From Acidimicrobiia bacterium (GTDB lineage: Bacteria > Actinomycetota > Acidimicrobiia > Spongiisociales > SHLN01), in contig JAUXJL010000112.1 in assembly GCA_030624805.1 (NCBI GenBank), positions 1-6,792 on the forward strand: 6,792 nt of DNA, given 5' to 3'. The position numbers were made by a program, and so were the translations under genes. Shown here piece by piece: positions 1 through 6,304 of the stretch; the first letter of the stretch is position 1, and the number at the start of each line of letters is the position of its first letter. The notes beneath the pieces were generated by a model. It saw nothing but the letters and a program-made list of their open reading frames with translations, was not told the origin of the DNA and did no database searches.

Positions 1-466
1 AGATGGTGACCGTCGGGTTGTTCTCACGAAGGTTGGCGATGAGAAGCCGATAGGTGGGCTCCAGGGTCCCAGTCATGTAATCCTGGTCCCAGCCGAAGTC
101 GACCCCGTTCTGGTCGTTTGTGCCGATGTGGACGAGCGCCGCGTCGGAAGTTTGAGGGACGTCGATCGATTGGTCCCCGTCGGTGGTGCGGTCGAACGTG
201 GTGGCCCCTCCCTGCCCGTCGTGATCTGCGTCGAACCCCGGGGCCGAGCAATTCCCGGTCGGTAATAGCGATCCCACGAAGTCGACTCCATCCAGGAGTT
301 CCCACAGATCGCACCGGTAGGCCGTATCGCCGTCGGTCCCTTCGGTGGTCGAATCACCGGCCAGTAGGATTGTGAGTGGTCCGGCCGCCTCGGCGGCCGG
401 CACCACCAGCATCGAGGCCAGCACGATAAATGCCGCGCCGAGCGAACGTCGTTTAGTAGCGAACAC
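1..466 (-). CDS. Secreted SGNH/GDSL hydrolase (3' end beyond window)
   Basis: Partial gene: 155 codons are visible and the reading frame runs off the left edge of the window. The start is GTG at 466-464; no other in-frame start lies nearby upstream, and a weak purine-rich GGTGGG precedes it. Residues 1-28 form a signal peptide (basic ATKRR, hydrophobic core, cleavage probably near AEAAG). The mature part begins with the SGNH block I nucleophile motif GDST (Ser39). An HDGQGGAT stretch (residues 82-89) resembles block II of XynB-like esterases, and block III is HIGTND (residues 113-118, Asn117). The Asp/His block V is not in view. Family members are extracellular esterases or acetyl-xylan/carbohydrate esterases; the substrate here cannot be told. 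Cys52 and Cys73 could form a disulfide. It lies 117 bp downstream of the deaminase gene on the same strand. Confidence 0.88.
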   Translation of the reverse strand, partial: MFATKRRSLGAAFIVLASMLVVPAAEAAGPLTILLAGDSTTEGTDGDTAYRCDLWELLDGVDFVGSLLPTGNCSAPGFDADHDGQGGATTFDRTTDGDQSIDVPQTSDAALVHIGTNDQNGVDFGWDQDYMTGTLEPTYRLLIANLRENNPTVTI

Positions 467-583
467 TGGTTTCCCACCCGGATCTGACGAGAGCCACTGT
501 CTGTGACTTTCTAACCACTTAGAGTACTGTAGTTCTACTCAGCGGGTGTGATGTTATCGGCCCTGGACCCCTTCCGCACCAAC

Positions 584-1588
584 TCAAGGGCCGACGGCGT
601 ATTCGTGCAGCCGATCGATGTAGGCCTGCTTTTCTCGATCCGGCAGCCAGCTGACGGCAAATGCGTTGCCGACCAGCTGCGTAATCTGGCCCCGGTTGAG
701 GCCGGCCGCCTCCTGCACGGCGAGGAGGTTCTCGGTGATGTAACCGGGGAAGTAGGCGGGGTCGTCCGAGTTGATACAAACTCGAAGATCGAGATCGAGC
801 ATGCTGCGTATCTGCGAGGCTTTGAGGCCGTCGGTCACATAACTATTGGATATGGGGCAGACGGTGAGCCCGAGACCGCGGCTGGCGATCTCGGCCACCA
901 GGCTGGGATCGTCGAGGGCGTTCACTCCATGATCGATGCGATCAACTCCGATGTCATTCAGACATTGCCAGAGGTGGGTTATTGACTCGGCCTGGTCGAC
1001 GTCGCAATGGGCTGTGATCCGATATCCACGGTCCCGGGCCGCCGCGAACACGTCGGCGAACTTGATGGGCGGATTGTCCTTTTCATCCGAATCCAGGCCG
1101 ACACCGATGATCGAATGCCGGTGTTGATCGGCGGTCTCCAGCGTCTCCATCGCCGACTCGACACTCATATCACGTAGAAAGCACATAATGAGTTGGGAGC
1201 GGAGCCCGAGCGCTGATTCAGCTTCGCTTTGGGCGCGCCGGATGCCGGCTATGGCGGTCGCGAACTCCACCCCACGGCTCGTGTGGGCTTGCGGGTCGAA
1301 AAAGACCTCGGCATACACCACATTCTGAGAGTGGGCCTTCTGAAAATAGGTGAATGCGAGGTCATAGAAATCATCCTCGGTGAGGAGCACGCTTATTCCT
1401 TCGTAATACATAGCAAGGAAGGACGGAAGATCGTCGAAGTCGTAGGCGGCGCGCATTTCCTCCTCGGATGAGTAGGGAAGTGAAACTCCGTTGCGGGCCG
1501 AGAGCTGGAACTTGAGGGCGGCCTCGAGCGTCCCCTCCAGATGCACATGAAGCTCCGCCTTCGGAATGTCCTCGATGAATGATCGTAT
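584..1588 (-). CDS. Adenosine/adenine deaminase family protein with apparent ATA start
   Basis: This 334-residue amidohydrolase-fold enzyme matches the usual adenosine/adenine deaminase length. Expected role: hydrolytic deamination of an adenine-type base or nucleoside in purine salvage, in the cytoplasm. Visible motifs are PKAELHVHLEG (Zn ligands His14, His16), the third Zn His at 194, DHG with catalytic His220, CPISN near 244, and NSDDPAYF with the metal-binding Asp at 275/276. The usual HAGE motif reads HCDV, so the glutamate that protonates the purine is absent. From memory, HCD-x-DQ recurs in some actinobacterial and fungal members, so this is probably a subfamily trait; the substrate is therefore uncertain. 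Start choice: a TAG stop lies in frame five codons upstream, homology begins at about residue 2, and AGGAG (1598-1594) sits 5 nt before ATA (1588-1586). The next conventional in-frame start, GTG at 1546, would remove His14 and most of the first motif. The gene is divergent from the M15 lipoprotein gene. Confidence 0.87.
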   Translation of the reverse strand: MRSFIEDIPKAELHVHLEGTLEAALKFQLSARNGVSLPYSSEEEMRAAYDFDDLPSFLAMYYEGISVLLTEDDFYDLAFTYFQKAHSQNVVYAEVFFDPQAHTSRGVEFATAIAGIRRAQSEAESALGLRSQLIMCFLRDMSVESAMETLETADQHRHSIIGVGLDSDEKDNPPIKFADVFAAARDRGYRITAHCDVDQAESITHLWQCLNDIGVDRIDHGVNALDDPSLVAEIASRGLGLTVCPISNSYVTDGLKASQIRSMLDLDLRVCINSDDPAYFPGYITENLLAVQEAAGLNRGQITQLVGNAFAVSWLPDREKQAYIDRLHEYAVGP

Positions 1589-1600
1589 GGCGTCTCCTTT
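1586..1600 (-). promoter_or_regulatory. Shine-Dalgarno and ATA start codon of the deaminase gene
   Basis: On the minus strand an AAAGGAG sequence is followed by a 5-nt spacer (ACGCC) and then ATA, which opens the conserved deaminase N-terminus. No ATG, GTG or TTG lies in frame between the upstream TAG and the middle of the Zn-binding motif. ATC (1576) and ATT (1567) are in frame but 17 nt or more from the ribosome binding site. Either AUA is used as a rare start codon or a real ATG has been read or mutated to ATA. Confidence 0.6.
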
Positions 1601-1664
1601 CTACCAACCGACTGTAACCGCAGTGATCGAACGGTTGAGCGAGCGGGCTGGTTAGGGTCGCTCA

Positions 1665-2825
1665 ATGCGGCGAATCCTTCTCAGCCTGGTGCTTGTAGCG
1701 AGCGCCTGCAGCGCCTCCGGGGGGGAAGATCCCCCCGACACCGGCTCTGGCCCGTCCCAACCATCAGCCACGGTCACAGCGCCAGTTCCCGCAACGACGA
1801 CGACCACTGTGGCCGATCGGTGGCATCTCGCCTGGCAACCGACCGCCCTCGTCGAAGACTTCGCCGACGACCTCGGCGCAATCCCCGGGGTGGATACGGT
1901 CTCGATGGTGCGGGTAGGGGACGCCGGTATCGTTGAAACAGCCGGCGCGGACGGCACCGTCATCGATCAACCGTCGGGCGGCTTCGTCATCCCGGTCGAG
2001 GTGCATGCATTCGGGGCGTCCCATGCGGAGTTCATCCCGATCGATCAGCGCGACGCCTTCGTTTCTCTAGCCGATGACGAAATCATCCTCGGATCCACGT
2101 CGGCAACACTTCGCCGCCTCGATGTGGGGGCCACGATCACCTTTGCCGGTAATTTCGTTGCGACCGTGGCGGGCATAGTTGATGACGAGTACGTCGGTGA
2201 CGCCGAGATCGTCACCACCCGGGAGGATCCCGGGGTATTCGGCGCCTTCCTCGACAAGTATGCCGTCTTCCGGTTCGACGGGGAACGTTCTCAACTCGAG
2301 GAGGCAGTTGGGTTGATGGCGGGTGAGCCGGTCACTGTCAGGGCGTGGGGTGAGGTGCTCGTATTTCGACACGGCGACTCGGTGCGATCCCAGGCCGCCT
2401 TCAAGGCGCGATTCGGCGAGTTCACGATTCGTCCGACTGGAGGAGGCTTTGAGCAGGGAGCGACCTGGAGGAACGAAAACCTCATCACCGAGACGATTCC
2501 GCTGCTCGGCTCGGTTACCTGCCATCGTGAGTTTGTCGAGATGCTGCGCCTGGCAATGCAAGCACTCGAGGAACAAGGCAGGGGTGATGTCATTCGCCGT
2601 TCGGCGTTCCGGGGATGCTGGAACGCCCGGTTCATCGCCGGCCGCCAGGCCGTTTCGCATCATTCGTTTGGCGCCGCCGCCGACATCAACTTCTTCGAGT
2701 CGCTTGACGGTCCGTTTTCGCCAACCGACCCGGATCTCCTGGTTGCGTTGTACACCGCCGGCATGACATCGGGCCACATCTGGGTGAACCCCGACCCGGG
2801 CCATTTCGAGTGGTTCGACGGTTAG
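1665..2825 (+). CDS. Lipoprotein with MacB-like core domain and C-terminal M15 peptidase domain
   Basis: This 386-residue protein is probably anchored outside the cytoplasmic membrane: a short signal peptide ends in a lipobox (VASAC, Cys15), followed by a Thr/Pro-rich tether (residues 16-50). Residues about 58-235 show an alternating beta pattern with a segment (139-185: ILGSTSATLRRLDVGATITF, then VATVAGIVDDEYVGDAEIV) that reads like the extracytoplasmic core domain of MacB/FtsX-type permeases, but with no membrane helices. Residues about 245-386 form an M15 metallopeptidase domain: FGEF lead-in, Cys286 and Cys318 (probable disulfide), SHHSFGAAAD giving Zn ligands His333 and Asp340, and DPGHFEW giving catalytic Asp377 and Zn ligand His380. 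Known M15 enzymes cleave peptidoglycan stem peptides (D-Ala-D-Ala or L-Ala-D-Glu bonds). All key residues are present, so it is probably active in cell-wall trimming. The start is ATG with AGGG 6 nt upstream. The MacB resemblance is by eye and less certain than the M15 call. Confidence 0.88.
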   Translation: MRRILLSLVLVASACSASGGEDPPDTGSGPSQPSATVTAPVPATTTTTVADRWHLAWQPTALVEDFADDLGAIPGVDTVSMVRVGDAGIVETAGADGTVIDQPSGGFVIPVEVHAFGASHAEFIPIDQRDAFVSLADDEIILGSTSATLRRLDVGATITFAGNFVATVAGIVDDEYVGDAEIVTTREDPGVFGAFLDKYAVFRFDGERSQLEEAVGLMAGEPVTVRAWGEVLVFRHGDSVRSQAAFKARFGEFTIRPTGGGFEQGATWRNENLITETIPLLGSVTCHREFVEMLRLAMQALEEQGRGDVIRRSAFRGCWNARFIAGRQAVSHHSFGAAADINFFESLDGPFSPTDPDLLVALYTAGMTSGHIWVNPDPGHFEWFDG

Positions 2826-2885
2826 GCGCGTGCCACCGCCGGGTCCCGATGGTCCGGTAAGTTCGAGCCAACATCTGGAGGTCAT

Positions 2886-4400
2886 TTGAAAGCCGGATTG
2901 GTGGTTTTCGGGATGCTTGCTGCGGTCTTCGCGGGCCTGGCAGTCCTCTTCACCCTCGGGGAGATGCCGGCCCTCGTCGTCTTCCTTCTGCTGGCCGGAA
3001 CAGCCATCGCCGCGTTCTTCGTGAGCAGGCCCATCCTGAAAGGTTTGCTGGCCGGAGTCATCGTGGTGCTGGCCGTCAGCGTTTCGTTTGTCGGCTTTGG
3101 CCTCTTTCAGTTGGCCAACGCCCTGACATCGACGGACGGTCCGGTTGACGCTCCCGACCCCGTCGCCCTGGCATCGGCTGAGGACAAGGTCAATGACGTC
3201 CGAGACTCAGTGGCCTTCCAGCTCGAGCTCACGGAGGCGGAGATGACGGCCTACGTGCTCGAGGGTTTGCAAGGCGTCGACGACAACCCCCTCCAATCCG
3301 TCGCACTCGATGTCGTAGATGGATCGGAGGACGGGCCCGGACGGCTCAACTTCGACGTTGAGTTCAAGAGTGGGGGAGTTGGTGCCAGCGGTTCGGTGAC
3401 TGTAGTGCTCGAGCAGGGCGCGGTCCAGGTTGACCTGGCCGACCTCTCGGTGGGGTCCTTCGATCTCCCCGGGGTGGCTCAGGCGTCGCTGGAGGATCTC
3501 GTCGAGCGGGTAGCCGACTTCAACGAGACTCTGGAAAACACCCAGGCAGACATTCAATCGGTCGTTCTCGGCGACGACCGCCTCGTCATTACGGGCACCC
3601 GGTCGAGTACCGACCTTCTCACTTCTCAGACCCTCCTATCGGGTCTTCGAGAGGCGGCGGCCTCGGCCGTGAACGCAGTAAGTCCTCCGCCTGAGCGGCT
3701 GGGGCCCGGCACTGTGGGTTCAACAACGTCGAGCGGAACCCCCGTCTACGTTGCACTTGGCGATTCGCTGGCGGCCAACGTCGGGGTAGCCGACCCCCGG
3801 GACGGGTATGTCTCGCGCTTCCACAACCAGCTCGAGCAGCGTGATACCACCAGCTACGGCTTGCAGAATTTCGGCAAGTCCGGCGAGACCACCGGAACGA
3901 TGATTCGAGGCGGCCAGCTCGACCAGGCGGTCGCCTTCATGGAGACGAACCTGGTGTCGTATGTGACCATTGACATCGGGGCTAACAATCTGCTCGGCCA
4001 TCTCGGGTCTGCCGCCTGTAGTGACACGCTCACCAACGCCGACTGTCAAAGTCGGTTGCAGAGTTCGTTTGAGGCGTATGAGCCGGACATCGCCCTCATT
4101 CTCGAAGCAATTCAGGACGCGGCTCCCGATGCCACAGTGATATTCCTCACCGCCTACAACCCGTTCAGCCTCGGCCTCGGAACCGCGTTCGAGGCGGCCA
4201 CCGACTCCACACTGGCCGACTTCAATGCAGTAGCGGCGGGGGTCGCCCGTGATCTCGGTGTGCTGGTAGCCGACGGCCAGGCTCCCATGCAGCACACCAC
4301 GGCGGCCACCACCCATATGCTCGACGCCAATCCGGACATCCATCCGGTCCCGATCGGCTTCGATATTCTCGGCGGAGCGCTGCTCGACGCTCTGAGTTGA
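2886..4400 (+). CDS. Membrane-anchored fusion of YpmS-like domain and SGNH (YpmR-like) hydrolase
   Basis: 504 residues. Three hydrophobic segments (about 4-24, 28-47, 52-79) anchor the protein, so with an odd helix count the rest should lie on the opposite side of the membrane from the N-terminus, presumably outside. Residues about 95-265 (beta-rich, with LTEAEMTAYVLEGL near 115, DLADLSVGSFDLPG near 183, and a final DDRLVITGT strand at 230-238) resemble YpmS/DUF2140. A Pro/Gly/Ser/Thr linker (266-285) leads to an SGNH hydrolase domain: YVALGDSL with nucleophile Ser294, NFGKSGETT block II with Gly333, DIGANN block III with Asn367, and DIHP block V with Asp484 and His486. SGNH enzymes are esterases, lipases or O-acyl hydrolases; the substrate is unknown. 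The start is TTG at 2886 with GGAGG 4 nt upstream, 60 bp after the M15 gene, so the two are probably co-transcribed. In Bacillus, ypmR and ypmS are separate neighbouring genes, which supports a functional link. The YpmS assignment is by pattern only. Confidence 0.87.
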   Translation: MKAGLVVFGMLAAVFAGLAVLFTLGEMPALVVFLLLAGTAIAAFFVSRPILKGLLAGVIVVLAVSVSFVGFGLFQLANALTSTDGPVDAPDPVALASAEDKVNDVRDSVAFQLELTEAEMTAYVLEGLQGVDDNPLQSVALDVVDGSEDGPGRLNFDVEFKSGGVGASGSVTVVLEQGAVQVDLADLSVGSFDLPGVAQASLEDLVERVADFNETLENTQADIQSVVLGDDRLVITGTRSSTDLLTSQTLLSGLREAAASAVNAVSPPPERLGPGTVGSTTSSGTPVYVALGDSLAANVGVADPRDGYVSRFHNQLEQRDTTSYGLQNFGKSGETTGTMIRGGQLDQAVAFMETNLVSYVTIDIGANNLLGHLGSAACSDTLTNADCQSRLQSSFEAYEPDIALILEAIQDAAPDATVIFLTAYNPFSLGLGTAFEAATDSTLADFNAVAAGVARDLGVLVADGQAPMQHTTAATTHMLDANPDIHPVPIGFDILGGALLDALS

Positions 4401-4489
4401 TCGCACCGGAATATCGCCGCATCTCTGTTCGGTTGGTGAGGGGAGAAGCGATCGGCCAACCGGGCCGTGTGAGCATGAGGAGACAGATC

Positions 4490-4801
4490 GTGGCGAAGTA
4501 TGTGTTTGCATTCAGGGGCGGCTCAATGCCGGAGACCGAGGAGGAGGGAGCCGCCGTCATGGCCGCCTGGGGCGCATGGTTTGAGACACTCGGTTCAGCC
4601 GTTGTCGAGCCGGGTAACCCGTTCGGCTCTTCAATTACCGTCGGCGCCGACGGTGCCACCACCGAGGGTGGGACATCTGGATTGACCGGATACACGATCG
4701 TGACCGCAGACAGCCTGGAACTGGCGGGCAAGATGGCGGCTGGATCTCCCATCTTCGACAACGGCGGCGGAGTCGACGTGTACGAAGCGGTCGACATGTA
4801 G
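4490..4801 (+). CDS. YCII/DGPF-family small protein
   Basis: 103 residues, starting at GTG 4490 with GAGGAG (4477-4482) 7 nt upstream. This start gives MAKYVFAFRGG, the typical beginning of the family; an in-frame ATG at 4475 has no comparable ribosome binding site, and the longer frame from 4397 overlaps the previous gene. The protein is a single ferredoxin-like alpha/beta domain: first strand KYVFAFRGG, helix about 17-33 (EEEGAAVMAAWGAWFETLG), middle region with VEPGNPFGSS, second helix about 74-84, and last strand VDVYEAVDM. No signal peptide, so cytoplasmic. The biochemical role of most such YCII-like proteins is not known; some lie next to ECF sigma factor genes, but none is visible here. 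It ends 20 bp before a strong terminator and is probably the last gene of the plus-strand cluster. Confidence 0.85.
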   Translation: MAKYVFAFRGGSMPETEEEGAAVMAAWGAWFETLGSAVVEPGNPFGSSITVGADGATTEGGTSGLTGYTIVTADSLELAGKMAAGSPIFDNGGGVDVYEAVDM

Positions 4802-4821
4802 CGGTCTCCGAAGAAATCGTG

Positions 4822-4849
4822 AAAGAACCCGCCTTTCGGCGGGTTCTTT
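4822..4849. terminator. Perfect 12-bp bidirectional terminator hairpin
   Basis: AAAGAACCCGCC (4822-4833) and GGCGGGTTCTTT (4838-4849) are exact reverse complements around a TTTC loop, with the A/T ends of the arms giving a TTCTTT tail in either direction. It sits 20 bp after the stop of the YCII gene and 31 bp from the stop of the convergent PepSY gene, as expected of a shared intrinsic terminator. Confidence 0.93.
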
Positions 4850-4880
4850 ACTGGGAGGAGGACGTCTGTGATCAATCCAT

Positions 4881-5210
4881 CTAGTCGTCGTCTCCGGCGC
4901 CGTCGTCGTCCGGGGTGACGTCCACAACGTTGAACTGCTCGTCGAGTTGGACATCTACCTGCGTACCGTCTGCCTGGGTGACTTCGACCTCGTAATAGCT
5001 CTCTTCGTCCCCAACTTCGGTCTCGGTGACTGTCCCACCACCGGTGGACTCGAGGGCAGCTGCGCTGGCTCGCTCCAGCTCCACACCGGTGATCGGCACC
5101 TCGGTGCCATCGTCGTCTTCGTTGTTCGAACTCAAGGCGGCTCCCGTGCCAGCCGCCGAGAGCGCCACGACCGCGGCACCAGTGACCAGGAGCTTCGTCC
5201 GATTCTTCAT
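4881..5210 (-). CDS. Small exported PepSY-type acidic protein
   Basis: 109 residues. The start is ATG at 5210 with AAGGAA about 5 nt upstream; a longer frame to 5330 would overlap the preceding gene and put unlikely sequence ahead of the signal peptide. Residues 1-28 are a signal sequence (KNRTK, then a hydrophobic stretch with Ala/Gly). After an acidic patch (NNEDDDG, 29-35) residues about 38-99 match a PepSY pattern: ITGVELERASAAAL, then TVTETEVGDEESYYEVEV and DGTQVDVQLDEQFNVVDV. The tail is nearly all Asp/Gly (DDDGAGDDD). PepSY domains are exported or membrane-attached modules, some acting as peptidase inhibitors; small single-domain versions are common in actinobacteria, often without a known function. 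Like them, this one could bind metal or a partner protease, but nothing here proves it. It follows the propeller lipoprotein gene by 73 bp on the same strand and ends at the shared terminator. Confidence 0.85.
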   Translation of the reverse strand: MKNRTKLLVTGAAVVALSAAGTGAALSSNNEDDDGTEVPITGVELERASAAALESTGGGTVTETEVGDEESYYEVEVTQADGTQVDVQLDEQFNVVDVTPDDDGAGDDD

Positions 5211-5283
5211 GTCGGTTCCTTCCTTTGATGTGTGAACACGATACGAAACCCAACCTGAAAGGACACTGAAATCGTCGGGCGTG

Positions 5284-6246
5284 TCAGCTGCCGCCCGTGT
5301 ATTTGTAGATGGGCTGGTCGATCCCTTCACTCAGGGTGTAGAAGGCCGTCCCGTCTGGTGTGAGTGCAATCGCTTCGCCCTGGGTTTCGTCCACCGAAGC
5401 GATCCGGCATCCGGGCATGAGCAGAGCGGCCGCGAGCGTTTGCCCAGGTAGGCGCTTCCACTTGAAGACCTCGTCGTAGGTCCGGATAACCACTTGCTCC
5501 CGACCGGCGTCTCCGCCGGTAGCGGTAGCGAACGTGCCGAGCTGGATTTCCCCGACCAGGTCCGCCACCTGGGGATTGGCCCAATTCACGTCACCGGCCA
5601 CACTGAACAGCCGGGTTGCGCCCGATAGGGCCTTCCCGGCGATGATGATTTCTCCGGTGTCGGAGTCGACGAGAAGCGTTTCGGCTTCGGTGGGGCCGGT
5701 CGGGTAGGTAAGCCGAAGTGTTTGACCGCCCGGCTGGGTCTGGGTGCCGATGCTCGGCTCGGGAACCCGATGGATGTGCACCTCGTCGCGGTCGGCGGAG
5801 TTGTCGCCGATGTCGGCCACGTAGAGGTAATCGACGGTGGGGTCGGGGCCTGGGCCGATCGCAATGTCTTCCCAGTCGCGGGCCCCCAGGTCCGGTAGGG
5901 TCACCCGGTCGACCACCTGACCCGTCGAATCGATTGCGAACACCGTCGGTTCGTTTCCCGAGTCGTTGTGAACCCAGATCTCTCCGGTCCGGCTCCGACT
6001 TACCACAGCTCCTGAGATTTCGTTGAGCTCGGGGGACCGCACCACGCCGGTTTGTTCGGCCTCGACCGGTGTATCGCATCGCACCGGCCTGCCCGGCGGA
6101 ATCGTGGTGGAGGTGCTCGAGCTGGTGGTCGAAGCGACGGTCGATTCCGGAGTTGGAGGATCGCTCGTTCCCGACACGCCAGACGACTGGTCGCTGCAGG
6201 CGGCAGCCACCACGAACAGCGCCAAAACCGCAAGTAGAGCTCGCAT
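5284..6246 (-). CDS. Lipoprotein with predicted beta-propeller-like domain
   Basis: 320 residues. The start is ATG at 6246, which directly opens the signal peptide; the open frame continues to 6360, but that would cross the divergent promoter and the next gene. The signal peptide ends in the lipobox VVAAAC (Cys17), followed by a Ser/Thr/Pro tether (18-52). The rest is made of strand-turn repeats of propeller type: EISGAVVSRSRTGEIWVHND (76-95), FAID-STGQVVDRV (103-115), ARDWEDIAIGPG (122-133), YLYVADIGDN (140-149), ETLLVDSDTGEIIIAGK (189-205) and QGEAIALTPDGTAFYTLSEG (289-308). The WEDIA and GEAIAL motifs with DIGDN recall SdiA-regulated or phytase-like propeller proteins, whose roles vary, so no enzymatic function is claimed. 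Cys56 and Cys280 could link the N- and C-terminal ends of the fold. It should sit on the outer face of the membrane. It is divergent from the ArsR-SRPBCC gene, 58 bp apart, with an operator-like palindrome between them. Confidence 0.85.
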   Translation of the reverse strand: MRALLAVLALFVVAAACSDQSSGVSGTSDPPTPESTVASTTSSSTSTTIPPGRPVRCDTPVEAEQTGVVRSPELNEISGAVVSRSRTGEIWVHNDSGNEPTVFAIDSTGQVVDRVTLPDLGARDWEDIAIGPGPDPTVDYLYVADIGDNSADRDEVHIHRVPEPSIGTQTQPGGQTLRLTYPTGPTEAETLLVDSDTGEIIIAGKALSGATRLFSVAGDVNWANPQVADLVGEIQLGTFATATGGDAGREQVVIRTYDEVFKWKRLPGQTLAAALLMPGCRIASVDETQGEAIALTPDGTAFYTLSEGIDQPIYKYTGGS

Positions 6247-6267
6247 GGATCGGCAGCCTACCGGGAC

Positions 6268-6297
6268 TTGATATGTGAGTAAATACTCGCATATAAT
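6268..6297 (+). promoter_or_regulatory. Strong sigma-70-type promoter of the ArsR-SRPBCC gene
   Basis: TTGATA (6268-6273) and a perfect TATAAT (6292-6297) are separated by 18 bp. The predicted transcription start, 7-8 nt after the -10 box, falls at about 6304-6305, i.e. on the ATG itself, and there is no Shine-Dalgarno sequence before that ATG. The mRNA is therefore probably leaderless, which is common in actinobacteria. Confidence 0.78.
6271..6294. promoter_or_regulatory. 11-2-11 inverted repeat, probable ArsR-type operator
   Basis: The arms ATATGTGAGTA (6271-6281) and TACTCGCATAT (6284-6294) are reverse complements except for one position, around a central AA. Size and layout fit the roughly 12-2-12 operators of ArsR/SmtB repressors. 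It fills the spacer of the regulator's promoter and overlaps both the -35 and -10 boxes, so binding would block transcription: likely autorepression. It also lies 25-48 bp upstream of the divergent lipoprotein start and could control that gene too. Confidence 0.75.
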
Positions 6298-6304
6298 TCG
6301 ACCC

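Noticed and set aside
467..583. Promoter or terminator in the AT-richer gap between the deaminase and the SGNH gene
   Set aside because: There is a small inverted repeat (GAGTA ... TACTC, 522-540) but the stem is only 5 bp with no T run, and no convincing -35/-10 pair is placed for the SGNH gene.
1589..1664. Divergent promoters between the deaminase and the M15 lipoprotein genes
   Set aside because: A TTACAG -10-like box on the minus strand lacks a matching -35 box, and nothing convincing is seen for the plus strand; promoters must be here but cannot be placed.
1786..1812. ACG/ACC-rich simple repeat in the M15 lipoprotein gene
   Set aside because: It only encodes the Thr-rich tether after the lipobox, a normal feature of actinobacterial lipoproteins.
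4397..4489. Longer frame of the YCII gene from TTG at 4397
   Set aside because: It overlaps the stop of the previous gene, has no ribosome binding site, and adds about 30 residues not typical of the family; GTG 4490 has a strong Shine-Dalgarno sequence and gives the expected N-terminus.
3720..4511. Minus-strand frame antisense to the SGNH domain
   Set aside because: No recognisable domain, and the plus-strand frame carries all four SGNH blocks.
4222..5253. Long minus-strand frame opposite the YpmS/SGNH and YCII genes
   Set aside because: Translation is Arg-rich and low in family-like motifs; it crosses the terminator and overlaps three well-supported genes, so it is a GC-frame shadow.
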